Below, one piece after another: positions 11,113 to 22,165 of a stretch of DNA of 64,000 nucleotides. The notes beneath the pieces were generated by a model. The model had not been told where the DNA came from and ran no database searches. It worked only from the letters and a program-made list of their open reading frames with translations. Location: NCBI GenBank assembly GCA_947652605.1, contig OX393576.1, positions 57,450,966-57,514,965 on the forward strand, read 5' to 3'. Origin of the DNA: Elmis aenea. Lineage: Eukaryota; Arthropoda; Insecta; Coleoptera; Elmidae. The first letter of the stretch is position 1. Every line of letters starts with the position of its first letter. A program made the translations under genes and the position numbers.

Positions 11113-11640
11113 TTATTCAAAACTCATTCCTTCTGCTTCGGTGCAGCGACTAAAGCGGTCATTAATTTTTTTGAAAAATTTTTGGTTTACCTTCTTCGAA
11201 TTCGCTTTCCAAACCTCGGTCGAAGACCATTTTATGTTCACCATCGTATCAAAACAGTTTCATTTCAACTTTAGTTTAATTTTGGGAAATACCCGTAAGT
11301 CGCAGAGAACCAAATCACGCGAAAACAGCAAGTAATCGAGGACTACAATACTTTTTTTGGTCAAAAAATTGCGACTGTTTAGAATTGTATGTCAGCGCGT
11401 TATCGTAAAGTAGCGACCAGCTCCCCTGCTCGTGGTACTAAGAACGAACCTGATGAATTCTTATCGCCAAACGCTACAGAACACTGGAATAATATTTTTT
11501 GTTTATCTACTGTAATTCTGGGACAAATTCCTCATGTATCCGATCTTCCGATATTGTCACAGCTGTACTTTTGCAAAATTATTTTTATACGCGTGAAACC
11601 TAAGTGCATGTCATGTATAGAAACATTGGGGTGACGGCGG
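11113..11640 (-). pseudogene. Mariner transposase relic, catalytic and C-terminal part
   Basis: On the minus strand the frame fragments follow the Tc1/mariner transposase order: IHEEFVPELQ near 11530, a decayed INKKYYSSVL, LLYDNALTYNS near 11420 (the HHDNAPAH position, Asp kept), FDQKKYC, then RDLVLCDLRVFPKIK near 11310 (the APCDFFLFPK position, Asp kept), and finally FKKINDRFSRC with EGMSFE before a stop at 11113. Several in-frame stops and frameshifts separate these blocks, so it cannot make transposase. The N-terminal half lies at 12303-12495, separated by an LTR-like block and by loss of the middle. Confidence 0.85.
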
Positions 11641-12300
11641 CGATTTGGACTTATGATAAACCTCCCAGAGTGCTAAGCTCGGCTGTGTGAGCTAAGATGA
11701 TTGTGCGTGCTATTGTATTCAAAGTACAAGAGAACTTGGTGAATTTTGACTTTGCAGCTGTGGTGTTACTGTAATAAAACTTTATTAGTGAAATTGGACT
11801 TACCTACGATTTTGGGCGAAATGTGCCACCCAAGTTTTGTAACGGTCGCGAGGAAATTCGGTGTGGGGGTGGTTTTACGAAAACTTTAGATTGAACGGGA
11901 CAGATCTGGGGGCGAGTTGGAGTGGCTTTTCCAACGGTTCCCGTCGGACCTTTGGAAGTGAGTTTTTAAGTGTTTTGGTAACTGTTAAAGTTGTCCCAAG
12001 TTCTTAAGATGCGTTTGGCAACTGTTTGGGTTGCATGTGACAACAGTTTAAATTGCGTTTGACAACTGTTTGCGGTTGCATTTGGCAACTGTTTTGGTTG
12101 CGTTTGGCAACTCTTTGAGTTGCGCTCCTAGCTCTAGATGTAAGAGCGATAGAATTGTGAATATGAGTGTATTATCAGTGTTTGTTGTTAATAAAATAAG
12201 TAATGCCAAACAAGTGTCTCATTTATTGAGCGAGTGAGTGTTTATTGGATCTTTCGCCCTAACGGCAAGAAGGTCGTCATAAATGACCGCGACCATATTA
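11641..12300. repeat. LTR-like block interrupting the mariner relic
   Basis: This GC-richer block lies between the two halves of the mariner relic. A candidate LTR runs from TGTAACGGTCGCGAGG (11838) to GGCAAGAAGGTCGTCA (12279), giving TG...CA ends of 442 bp. It includes AATAAAATAAG near 12192 that could serve for polyadenylation. The sequence after it, TAAATGACCGCGACC, could be a poor primer-binding site. The nature of 11641-11837 is unclear. No gag or pol remains. Confidence 0.35.
12008..12124. repeat. Five tandem 22-24-bp units forming GCAAC/GTTGC hairpins
   Basis: Five successive units read approximately TGCGTTTGGCAACTGTTTGG. In most units GGCAAC pairs with a following GGTTGC across a 6-8-nt loop (for example 12018-12022 with 12030-12034). 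The second unit has partly decayed (GACAAC...AATTGC). The array lies inside the LTR-like block. Confidence 0.7.
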
Positions 12301-12302
12301 TT

Positions 12303-12495
12303 TACAATCGAGTCGTTTTAGGCCGACCCGGTTGTTGGTCGTCTTCAAATTCGCCGTCGCAAAATTTAGCACGCCATTGAAAAACTGTAGCACGTCCATT
12401 AGCTTTACTTCCATAAATTATTTTAATCATTTCGTTTGTTTTAAAAGCTGCTTGCCTGATTAAAAACATAACTTAATGTAGGCTCATCGCTCCAT
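12303..12495 (-). pseudogene. Mariner transposase relic, N-terminal part
   Basis: From a possible start codon at 12495 the minus strand gives a decayed helix-turn-helix region, including a later frame with IIYGSKANGRATVFQWRAKF and then FEDDQQPGRPKT. This matches the DNA-binding N-terminus of mariner transposases (usual pattern: F-x-W-x-x-R-F ... RSGRP). There are internal stops and at least one frameshift. It is probably the same copy as 11113-11640, with about 130 central residues missing, including the first catalytic Asp. Confidence 0.75.
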
Positions 12496-13040
12496 GGTGT
12501 TTTTCGACGCAGATTAAAATGTACTGGCATATTTGGCATCATAACTAAAAAGAGGAATGTTTTACCACCATGAAACTGTTACGGAATGTAGTTGAAGTAT
12601 TAAGCTTCACAACGTCATAATTTATTTACATATGGCTCCACTAACAGCGTCACAAATAATTTAGTGTACGAAATTTCGATACAGAAGGTTCATAATTAAA
12701 AATGTAAACTTTATCCTGGTACTAAGGAATGCAGACGTTTCAATTTTTTCACGATCTTGACTACTCAATTATACGTGTATCCAATGTCATCTTGGTTATT
12801 GCATTAAGGTTTTTCCTGGTTACATTTTTGGTTACTTGTAATGTTTGAAGCTGAATGCTGTTTTAAATAAAATATAATTTAAAACCTTGTAAATTAGAAT
12901 CTATAAAACACTTGCATCCTTAACTTACATTACGGTAAATGTTTGTATGTATATTACTAAATTATTGTCTGATTAATATATCAATAACGAATTTTGCAGC
13001 TTGCTGTGCACAATTTCACTTTGCTGCACATAATTTTTAA
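12496..13040. other. AT-rich DNA, possible mariner flank
   Basis: It may include the 5' UTR and terminal repeat of the mariner relic, but no clear end was found. No gene was recognised. Confidence 0.35.
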
Positions 13041-13896
13041 CCGTTAACCGCTTATATGGCGCCTGAGAGGCGCTGCAGCAATTCAACTGACGATTCTAAC
13101 TTGTTATTGTTAATCTTTTTAAAATTTCTTCTGAGTACTCTTCTGGTAAGAGGTTGTAATTTAGAATTCATTATAAAATACGTTAAATGTTTACAATGAT
13201 ATTTATAAATTTATGTTTACTGCAAAACTCCGCCATCAGTCGACATGGCGCTTCAGCGGCATTCAGTACTGTGATTCAGTATTTTTACTACAAAACAATT
13301 AACCCTTAATCTTAAAAGTTCTGGACTCACTTTGTTGGGAACACTACGAAAGAATAAGCAATATATTCCAAATAACTTTCTGGCAAATCGTTCCCGGGAA
13401 AAATTTCTTCAATTTTTAAGTTTACCAAAGCACTCACTTTAGTCTCTTACGTACCAAAAAAGGGTAAAGCAGTTATATTACTTTCTTCTATGCATCACGA
13501 TAATGCTTTGACAGAAAATAAACAAAAACTTGAGATAATAATAGATTATAACAAATCTAAAGGCGGAACTGATCTAATGGATCAGATGTTACGATCGCAT
13601 ACCTGTAAAAGAAAATGTAATAGATGGCCAATGGTGAAGAATTAATCAGGGATTAAATTCAGCGACGTTTCTCAAACATACGGAGTAAATTCTTGAAACA
13701 GAATAAATTTGATATGTAATTATTGTGTTAACAAATAATTACATTTTGGTAGATACATTTTGTGTATTATTTATTATAATAAATTCAATGACGTTTTTAT
13801 ATCATAACACAAGAATAACATGACACCTTCACTACAAGCGCTGGTGAGGCGCCAAGCCAACCGATGGCTGACAAAGTTCATATAGTCGGTTAAAGG
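13041..13896 (+). mobile_element. Internally deleted piggyBac-like transposon
   Basis: TTAA at 13037-13040 and 13897-13900 flank the element. The left end CCGTTAACCGCTTATATG and the inverse of the right end CCTTTAACCGACTATATG are imperfect inverted repeats. GGCGCC-containing motifs follow at both ends (near 13058 and 13848). It encloses a piggyBac transposase remnant, which fixes the superfamily independently of the ends. Confidence 0.85.
13322..13645 (+). pseudogene. piggyBac transposase fragment
   Basis: The reading begins GLTLLGTLRKNKQYIPNNF and shifts frame once. It continues as FTKALTLVSYVPKK, then VILLSSMHHD, and YNKSKGGTDLMDQM, and ends with CKRKCNRWPMV before a stop at 13643-13645. 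These are the conserved blocks of the catalytic core, and the third catalytic Asp in KGGTDLMDQM is present. About 110 residues survive of a protein normally near 550-600. The N-terminal domain, the first two catalytic Asp regions and the Cys-rich C-terminus are missing, so it is dead. Confidence 0.9.
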
Positions 13897-13900
13897 TTAA

Positions 13901-16900
13901 ATGAGTCTTAAGGATTAATTTTCAAATTATTTAGTTAAAAATTATCTTGAAAATGCAAAATTGCATGTTGGTGTTTTGCGCCACCAAGATAACGCAAAAA
14001 TTTCCCAAAAGAGTTATCTTTTGTGACTTCTACATTTCCAGTTTTGCCAAAAAGAAAAACTTCGTAGCTTAAAAACTGAGATCCCTATTCATGCTTTTAG
14101 TTTGAATTATTTTACAGATAACTAATTTGATTTTACAAAATTGTTTTACTTTTAATATTCGCCATTTATATAGCTTTATATTTTTGAGAGACATTTTGCA
14201 AGTATCAAAACGTTAGCACTTAAATAAATTTTATCTTAGTTTCCATGCAATATTCATCTCACAAATTGCCTTATAATGAGCCCTTTCTATTCTTTTTACT
14301 GCACGAAGTTCTTATCCTGGAATCGACATGTCGTTGCCAACTTTATATCCCAATGCATTCATTTCATAGAAATCCTCAGAAACTAAATTCGCAGTAGTAA
14401 TAGTAGTTACTATAAATCTGGATTAAATATGTAAATTCAGACACTTACCAAAGTTGCAAAATTATCCAGCTTAAGTTGGATGCTGCTTGCTCAAGAAATG
14501 ATTAAAGGTAACGAACCAAAATATTGTTAGCGACATTTTCTTTGGAGAAATACACAAGCAATTGTGTAAATAAATGTAGAAATCAAATCTCTAGGAGTTA
14601 ATTAATTATTTAAAATAATTAACATATTACTCCCTACACTGTTGAGCCCTTTGCATTTTTGTAAATAAAATTGGTTAAAACTCTTTTAAAATATTTTTAG
14701 TAGCTCACACAATTTAGTTAAAAATTGGGTTTTATTCAATTAATTGTAACTGGGTTTTTATTAAATTATATTCGAGTTTTATTGTTTGCCTGCGATTCTC
14801 CTAGACATATTATTTGTTTAAGGTGTTATGTAAAATGCTTATTCCGTTTAAGAGACATATTGCAAATACCCGTATCTTTCTTTTTTGTTGAATTTGTTCT
14901 TCATCTTCTTGTTTCCTTCAACGATTAGGAAAAGTGCCTGTTCCACCTTTACATCATAGTTGTTAAATTTTTTCATAATTCTCCCGACTTGTCTTTTTCC
15001 TTTTGGCTAATACTCTGTTATCATCTTTGGTTATTTTTTGTTCAAACCCGTTTTCTTTTTTTTGTATTTATCTCTGTATTTTCCATGGTTCACTTCGCAC
15101 TTCCAGACTTTTTTGTAGCTTATTTTCTGTCTGCGTTGATGTGTGATTTACTGAGCATAATAAAACTTTATTTTATATAATCGCTTGTTAGGTTGTTTTT
15201 AGTCTTAAGTAAAATTTAGTGGCTTTTAATGACTCCAATTTTTAATACTTTCATTATTTCTACATTTAATGGGCATCAAAATTTACAATAACTAGTTTCA
15301 GATTGCCTTTGGTCTGTTTCGATGTGTTATACTTGGTAATTGGGCATGAATTTAATTGTAATAAATCACTGACAATGAGTTATAGGTAGAAGTTCTTACA
15401 TCACTATATTCAAACAAAATGAGTATTGATTAAGGTAAATGTAAATTTTTCTTCTACACAAATAAAAATAAGTATTAATGTACACAGTTTGTCTTGATTT
15501 AGGTAAGGATGTTAAATGAATGGGGTCGTTGAGTAAATCTTGCTTCACGTAACTGCAATTCCTTTAGTGCGCCAGATAGCCCCAGTCCCGAAGGATAAGT
15601 TTTATACTTATGGGCTTACAAGGTAACTCCTGCGGGTGTATTTCAGTCGGATCGTGAAATCGAGAGCCTGACAAATTGAAATGGGCTTGTGACATCCCTC
15701 CCTATCCAAAGGGTCACAATACACACGTATTAGGTTGCTGTATAAAGAAATTTTTGAGTCATTCGACACCTTTTGTATACCTCATTCGTGTCGTTATGTC
15801 TCCATACAAAACGTTGGTGTAAAAGAGGTTTATGAAATTTGCGCTATAGCTAAAAGGGAAACGACATTTTTTCTAAGCGTACTGCGCGACAATGTTCGTT
15901 TGTTTTCCATTTGCAGTTTATTCTATCTGTGTTATATCGGCTGTTCTGAGATTTGTGGATAGAAGGGTTAAAGGGTAAGCTGTAACAAAAACACGTTCCG
16001 TTTAATTATTCAAAACCCTAATCGCTACTTATGAGCTGCCAATGTTGTTAAATTTTCATGACTTTCAATCCTACTACAAAGCTTCTAATTCTGCTTGTTC
16101 CACAACTGGTGTAAATTACTTTTAAAGTTATTAGGTACTAACAATGTCGAATGCTTCACTAGAAAATATTCAAATATAATTTGCGATCAGATAGAAGCTG
16201 TAAAAACAGCTATAGCAATATAAATACGGCATTAATCGTTAATGTTTCCTTCATGGTTTATTGATATTTTTATGATTTTTGATTGTAACGGACGGACAAA
16301 ATTCGAATGTTTTGTAGGGTATCTCGGTTAGCGTGATAGTTAGCGAAAATCTGATATTGGTCTTTATTAAATGATGTGCATTTGTTATCTCTACGATGAC
16401 GTATGTCAAATCCGCGATAGGCAACTGTTTTTGTTGATTCGGATAAAGATATAAATTTTGGATCCGACCATGTATTAAAAAAGTATGCATAGGTCCATAA
16501 GAAAATTTTCGAGAAAAATCAGTTCAAAGTTTATTAAAATTATAGCAAACAGTCTATTTAACATAACAAAAAACTATCAAATCTTAAAAATTATACTATA
16601 ACTGTCAATGGAAACTTATTAAAAATTAATTTTTAATAAAAATAAAAACATAATAAACGTCGACATAAAAAATTATTTTTTTCTCTCTATTTCGGTTTTT
16701 CCAATTGTAGTTTATAAAAGACGAGTGGAGTCCTTAAAAGTCTGAAATAATAAGTTTTTACAATAAGACAAAATCTGGTGTGGATGTAGTTGATAAGATG
16801 TGTGAAAGTTATAATGTTGTCCAGAGTCCAGAACACCTGGCGTTAGTCGCTGATGATTTCTGCTTATTGTATTGCATTTTAAAATATATTTTATGTAACT

Positions 16901-17215
16901 ATACACATTTCTTTAAAAGTTTTTTGTTATAATTTATATTGATATGTTATGAACAAAATATAACTTGATGATACAGAAAAATTAACGTATCTCCTGGATA
17001 TATTGCGACCATTAATGTCTCAGTGGTATTGCGACCAATGCAGGGTTAATTAATCCTTTAGTGTCGATTGGTTACCTTTCTTTATTTAGCAGCTTGTGCC
17101 TTTCAAGTGTGGACGTTGTCGGTAAACTAGCCTGTTAGATTGTTCTAAACAAATATTACACTTAGTATTTCAAAAAGTTTGAATTTATTAAGCTAAATTT
17201 AATTTTTCTTTGCAG
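13901..17215. other. Intronic or upstream DNA without recognised genes
   Basis: This is mostly AT-rich. Several 60-80-codon frames (14725, 14989, 15735, 16251 minus, 16712 minus) lack family resemblance and look random. A GC-richer patch at about 15560-15720 (CCAGATAGCCCCAGTCCCG onward) differs from its surroundings and may be a dispersed repeat fragment, but I cannot name it. ATTGCGACCATTAATG near 17003 recurs as ATTGCGACCAATG near 17029. Confidence 0.4.
17201..17215 (+). promoter_or_regulatory. Splice acceptor of the dpr exon
   Basis: A pyrimidine-rich tract, AATTTTTCTTTGCAG, ends in AG at 17214-17215 directly before the coding exon. Confidence 0.85.
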
Positions 17216-17388
17216 CTATTGGAACTTTAATGGGCGCACCAGAGAGTTCGAAATCAAAGTTTGTTGATAGCATTAAACCAATGGTGGAACGGCCCTACTT
17301 TGACGACGTAGGACCGCGAAACGTCACAGCAGTTGTTGGTCAATCCACGACGCTTCACTGCAGAGTCAAACACCCGGGCGACAGAACT
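17216..17388 (+). CDS. dpr: Internal exon of a Dpr-family Ig-domain protein
   Basis: A 173-nt exon with a phase-1 start and phase-0 end, bounded by TTTGCAG and GTGAGT. Its 57 full codons include VERPYFDDVGPRNVTAVVG and QSTTLHCRVKHPGDRT. This is the N-terminal half of the first V-set Ig domain of Dpr proteins: the P-Y-F-D entry, an N-glycosylation sequon (NVT), and the B-strand cysteine in LHCRV. The family normally continues with a VSWIRKRD block in the next exon, matching a splice after DRT. Dpr proteins are neuronal surface receptors that pair with DIP proteins in synaptic partner choice. Which of the roughly 20 paralogues this is cannot be decided from one exon. Neither the upstream nor the downstream exon was found, so the 3' intron probably exceeds 46 kb. 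The strand and the protein family call are firm. Confidence 0.92.
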
Positions 17389-17397
17389 GTGAGTATT
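17389..17397 (+). promoter_or_regulatory. Splice donor of the dpr exon
   Basis: ACT|GTGAGTATT is a strong consensus donor immediately after the codon for Thr of GDRT. Confidence 0.9.
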
Positions 17398-18569
17398 CAC
17401 TTTTTATAGTTTTGTGTACGGAAACTTGTTACAGTTGCATAAACTTGCATACAATAAAATCTTTTATTGTCTGACATAGAACTCGCCTTTTACTGTCACT
17501 CTTCCCAGCGCCGTTTCATTTACGATAACGAAAATACTGATTGCGTATTGTGTGATTTTTCTGAATCCGTTTTTTATGTCCAACAAAGGCTTGTTAGTGG
17601 TGAAGTGCTCGGTAGTAAATTAAATGAATAAGGTTGCAGCCATTCGGCTTAGCGAGACGCTAATTTCGGTTTGTGGGGTGCGGCTACTTAGATGCCAAAT
17701 TTGTTTTGGGCTTTATTCCCTGGGAGAGTACTGCAGACAGCCACTCTCTGGCTCAGACTCACTTGGCTAACAGCAAATTAAACTTAAATACAACAAAAAA
17801 CTAACTCTAGAACTGTCAAACTTGATGAAGCTATTGAATAACAAACCAGTAGGAAAATATAACCGCATTTTGGGTGCATCGCATTGATTTAAAAAGACAA
17901 TGTTAACAGACACCATTATCAGAAAATAGTACTGTATAAAAAAAACTATAATTAATCTTTATCTTAAACTATTTCTTGTTCATTACTGTCTGGTTAAATC
18001 ATTAATAAAGATAACGTGTAAGTATTTATAAAGACACCTATAAAACTAAAATGTTGATTTTTGTACAATTATCGAACCGTAATAAAATTAAATTGCCCGA
18101 ATGTTTAGAGTCGTTTGGTAACTTTATACATGTTAAATTTATTTATTGTGCTTTTGCTATTGTAAAACACAAGAACGAAACATAAAAAAAAACATGAAAA
18201 TGCTTGCCTTTTATAAGAAACCGCTTTGATATTTTTTAAAGACAGAAAGTGTCCTGACGCTGAAAGAATTTCGATTTAAAACGTGCTAGCCTTTTAATTT
18301 GCCCGTGATTGAAGTTTAATTAGTAGCTGATGTAGAATTTTTTAACGTACACTTTTTCTAAGGGAGTGACTGAAGGGTAGGTTATGTGTTTGGTGTGTAA
18401 ATTTTTTACTTCGCGTTTTTTGCAATGCAAAGCAACCAAAATTCTCACTCAAGTCAAATATATTTTAAAAAGTGGTCTCTAACAAAAGTGAATATTTTAA
18501 TTAAACGGCAATGTAGTACACATCGCAATGTTTTAGGTTAGGTTGGGTTAGGTTAACAATGTTCAGATG
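17398..18569. other. Start of the large dpr intron
   Basis: No second exon was recognised. A short run of TTAGG-like repeats (TTTTAGGTTAGGTTGGGTTAGGTTAAC, 18531-18557, quoted with breaks in repeat units) occurs near the end. It is too short and irregular to be telomeric. Confidence 0.5.
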
Positions 18570-18611
18570 CAGGGACTAAAAACGAAAAAAATTTCGTTCG
18601 TTTCTGTTCTG
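18570..18611 (-). repeat. Terminal fragment of the hAT family seen at 24976 and 40306
   Basis: CAGGGACTAAAAACGAAAAA through TTCGTTCGTTTCTGTTCTG is the inverse of the 3' end of the 24976-26152 hAT element (CAGAAACGAACGGAATC ... TTTTTAGTCCCTG). Only about 42 bp of the terminus is present. It lies directly beside the next repeat. Confidence 0.75.
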
Positions 18612-18907
18612 ATTAAAACACCAATAGGGGTCGCACTTTTCAGCCCCTGTGACGGGTGGGAGATGATTATAAATATTACTACGGGAAACCTTTTAATAAG
18701 TATAAAACATCTACCACATATCATTCGTCTACATTGATTTAAATTTGAAAAATAAAATAAAAACCTAATTTTACCGATCCCCTTTAAGGGGGGAGTAACT
18801 CTGAAAGAAAACGTTCGAGGAAAAATGTTTACATTAAAGACTTCCCTTAATTTTCGATTAGGAATCACCTGTCGAATTTTTTCCCATTTTCTACGAAACA
18901 CCCTGTA
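18612..18907 (-). repeat. Dispersed repeat ending CACCCTGTA, copy 1
   Basis: The right end AAACACCCTGTATAT carries the terminus of the foldback family. Inverted, this 296-bp block matches 53755-53999: shared pieces include GTGATTCCTTATCGAAAATTAAG-like, CTTATTAAAAGGTTTCCC, and GTGCGACCCC. At its left edge the inverted sequence reads GTTTTAATCAGAAC, an unoccupied TTAA that is occupied by a piggyBac element in the 53.7-kb copy. The open frame across it is not a gene. Confidence 0.8.
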
Positions 18908-20146
18908 TATAAATCTTCCAACTACTACTTTTGTTCAATGGAAACTCGTGTTCGCCATATATCGTTTCATACGTCATGCATTTTAGGAAAGTAATTATCT
19001 TAAAAAGTATTTCGAGAACCCCGTATACTGACAATAAATTATGATAGATAATATAGAAGCCTTGTGATATCATTTAATCAAAAATATTTCCTCATTAAGA
19101 CCTAAGGTAAGTTTTATCTATTGTCCTAACTTACAAGTTAACCTTTTTGTTTAGTTTCGGTGACCCGTCGTAAAGTAATTGATGGGTGGAGATTAATATT
19201 AACGAATGCAGTTTTGTTCTTCATTATCGCGGATCGAACCGAAAGCCGATTCATTATTTTATTACGGCAAAGTTTCCACAGTCGCCATTAATAATAAGAG
19301 GCCCAAGTTAAATATTAACCGCGAGTTGTGTAAGTTTTTACGTGCGCAAACTATTCCCTTCTAAACCTGAGCCAGAACTTCTACTAAACTTTGAGCGTAC
19401 CTACATAAACTAAGAAATGTGTTGGGAACACGTCGTAGCAGCAGAGCGAGGATTTAGGTAAAGTGGAATTAGCGAAGGTCAATATAACTTCGCTGGATTA
19501 TCGAGATTTAGTTCTGTCCCGTGGACTAGAATCCTAATTTATCGTTCGCTATCTGATTCCTTTATTAGGGTTCGGGATTGATGTTTGTTTTCATCCGGAT
19601 TAGAGCGTCTAATTATTACTAAATAGCAACTTTGTATTATCGGACATGATTGCGACGCACCAATATAAATCGATTTTAAAGTAGATCCGTTTATTTTCGG
19701 GCACAGTCGGTAATTAATTAAACTAGGAATCCATTTACTCGCTTTCGTTATAAACGATACTCTGCGTTGTCGATTTTTGTTTCTAAACTTCATGTACAAT
19801 AACCAGGAAACTTCACAAAAGTTTCTAAAGTTGCTTCTCACAGTTCAGGGGAGATACTTTCGTTTTAATAAGAAAATATTCTGTTGAATTTACTCTTACA
19901 CTGATGAATCCGTGCATTCTCTGTATTATCGTGTGTCTCATGATTTTTGATCTATTTTTGGGCCGTCGTTCTTTAAAATTTAGTTGTTTTGAAGGAACTC
20001 GTGTCTGTCAAGTTTCAATTTGTAATTTTTTTCCTTCTTAACCATGCCTTTTTGTACCTTTTGGTGTCGAGGTATATTTTTCTATTCATTGATTATGTTC
20101 CTCCATCTCTGTCTTATCATTGGGTAAAGGTGATGTCTCTCTAGCT
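18908..20146. other. Intron DNA, nothing recognised
   Basis: Unremarkable intronic sequence. A 100-codon minus-strand frame at 19539-19841 has no recognisable family. Confidence 0.45.
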
Positions 20147-21497
20147 CAGCGTTTCTCAACCTTTTTACCTTCGCGGAACCCTTGAAATGGTATTCCTTGC
20201 TCAGGGAACCCCTTTATAAAAATTATTATTTGTCGGCGCCACGATGATTTTTACTGTGTCCTCACCAGGTTTTTTTTTGCTCGTCACCAAAAAAGAATTA
20301 CTTATTTTTAAGCATATCGATTATACAAATAAAATTGAAATCAAACAGGCGATTCAAGATACTTCATACAGAGATTTTCATTCACACAAAAAATTAACCC
20401 TATTTCTGTAAAAATATTTAGATTATAAAATTTACTTTTCTAATGTGAAACTTGCTTTTCTTACACAAATGATGAAATCTGAGTCGAATTTTAGATAAAC
20501 AAACACGGATTTCATCTTCAACTGAAACAAGACGATTTCTGTCCTTGCTCTTGATACTTGTTAAATAAGAAAAAGCTTGCTCACGCATTTAAGAGGTTGA
20601 AAACTGCAACAATATATTTATTGCTTTTCTAAGAATGCCAGGATACTCTTATTTCAAGAAATCCAGAACTTGTCAAGGGATAGATCAGTAAATCTAATCT
20701 TGAGTGTACGATCAGATTGCAGCCCACAAAGCTCTTCTTCTTTTCCCAAAGTCGATTTCTCAGGATGAGCAGAATATTCAGAGTACGGATCTCTAACCCA
20801 ATCATACACTTGTGTTGAAAGGGAAGGAAAATAATGTTCGATTCTAATTAACAGTTCTTCCAAGTGGGTTTTAATAAGACTTGAAATTTGCTTATACACT
20901 ACTTTACTTTTGAGCCCCACCAGTAATTGAAACATTTCAAGATTTCCTTTTGCAACATGATTTTTCCAAAGATTCAGGTTTTTTATTAAATCCAAGAATT
21001 TTATCACTTGAAGTAAATATATTTTCCGCAGGGCCTTGCGATGACTTGTGTAGCTGATTCATGCGTTGAAAAATGTCTGCTAAGTAGGCTAGTTTCTTGA
21101 ACCATTTTTTATCTTCAATACACTTGGCAAAATCCTCTTTTATTATTTTTTTAAAAGTATTCTTGTAATTTATCTTTTAGCTCAAACACCTTCTTCAGAA
21201 CTTTACCTCTTCTCGGCCATCGGATTCCTGTATGTAGCAAGAGATTTATGTGCTTTGTCCAGATTTTCAGCCAGCTTTTTAAACATTCTCCAGTGAATTG
21301 GCCTTTGTTTAATAAAATTAACCATTTTTATGGCATCATCAGAAACTATATTATAGTAAAACTGCGAATGTAAAACGAAACAAAAGAAAAGAAAACAATT
21401 ACATATGATTAGTTTATTCATCAATATTTCTCGCGGCACCCCTAGCGCCTTCTCGCGGCACCCCAGGGTTCCTCGGCACCCCGGTTGAGAAACGCTG
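20147..21497 (-). mobile_element. hAT transposon (ZBED/Buster-like)
   Basis: The two ends begin CAGCGTTTCTCAACC in inverse orientation (20147-20161 and 21483-21497), a 15-bp perfect terminal inverted repeat. CTAGCT occurs on both sides, a blurred 8-bp target duplication. The right end carries repeats of GGGGTGCCGCGAGAA. The element contains a decayed hAT transposase on the minus strand. Confidence 0.88.
20450..21445 (-). pseudogene. hAT transposase relic, ZBED5-like
   Basis: On the minus strand the order is IKMVNFIKQRP near 21330, a decayed RWP-RGKVLKKVFELKDKLQ near 21200, ADIFQRMNQLHKSSQGP near 21060, and an open piece (21007-20654) with LWKNHVAKGNLEMF, FPSLSTQVYDWVRDPYS and LKIRFTDLSLDKFWIS. 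The C-terminal dimerisation region follows after a frameshift: SYLTSIKSKDRNRL, then VEDEIRVCLSKIR. This is the transposase type from which vertebrate ZBED5-like genes derive. The BED zinc finger and N-terminal half are absent, and stops and frameshifts interrupt the rest. It is a dead copy. Confidence 0.9.
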
Positions 21498-21509
21498 CCT
21501 AGCTGATTC

Positions 21510-22165
21510 TTTTTTCTTCTTGGCTGTGTCTCACATTTTTTTCCATTTTTGTTTTTGTTCGTCCTTTACTTTTTTTACCTCAAATTTAGTTTTTTATTTC
21601 ATTTTTGCACCTGCTTTCTGGCATACGTAGTAGATACACCGTCCATCATAAATGATTTGTTCCTATAATTTTTTTGATCTCTCACTCCTAGGCTTTTTCT
21701 GATTTTATCGTCTCTAATCTTATCTATTAGTCTACCATCCTCCTATTCTTAAAAATCTTATCTCCTGTGTCTGTGTCCTTTGTTTTTGCTTTCTTCTTAT
21801 TGTTTAAGTCTCTGAACTTTAAGGACTGGCACGTAGGTATGCCAACTAAATACTCGCTTCCTAGTTTCTTTTGTGGTGACGGCATTACTTATTAAGCATT
21901 TATTAGTGGCGTTATAAAATTTCGTCTCTACTATTCTGTTATTCAGCTCTTCTTCCAATTTACCGTTCTCAGCAATTATCGTTCCAAAATATTTAAAATT
22001 GAATACCTGGTCTATCCTTTTCCAGTTCAGCATAATTAAAATTGTAAATGATTTCTCGTTAGACATAATCTTTGTCATTTTTATATTGATGCTCATATTG
22101 CATCTTCTGATTGCTGCTCTTCCTCCTGTATCATATTGGAAAACCTTTTTATTGTTCAAATTCAC
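21510..22165 (-). pseudogene. LINE reverse transcriptase relic
   Basis: On the minus strand an open piece (22165-21797) carries NIKMTKIMSNEKS, VFNFKYFGTIIAENGKLEEE, LNNRIVETKFYNATNKCLIS and TTKETRKRVF. It aligns by eye to the segment after the YADD box in insect LINEs (usual pattern: KTKVM, F-K-Y-L-G, G-x-x-x-E-E-I-x-x-R-I, N-K-C-F-I-S). Broken frames continue to about 21510 (IRFLRIGGW, KPRSERSKK). The catalytic centre is missing, so this is a truncated, dead copy. Confidence 0.75.

Noticed and set aside
12008..12124. CRISPR array
   Set aside because: Repeats are contiguous with no unique spacers, and the genome is eukaryotic.
15560..15720. GC-rich patch as a tRNA or tRNA-derived SINE
   Set aside because: No cloverleaf or convincing A and B boxes could be drawn; left as unidentified.
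18531..18557. TTAGG-type telomere repeat
   Set aside because: Only a few irregular units (AGGTTAGGTTGGGTTAGG). Such motifs are common inside insect chromosomes.
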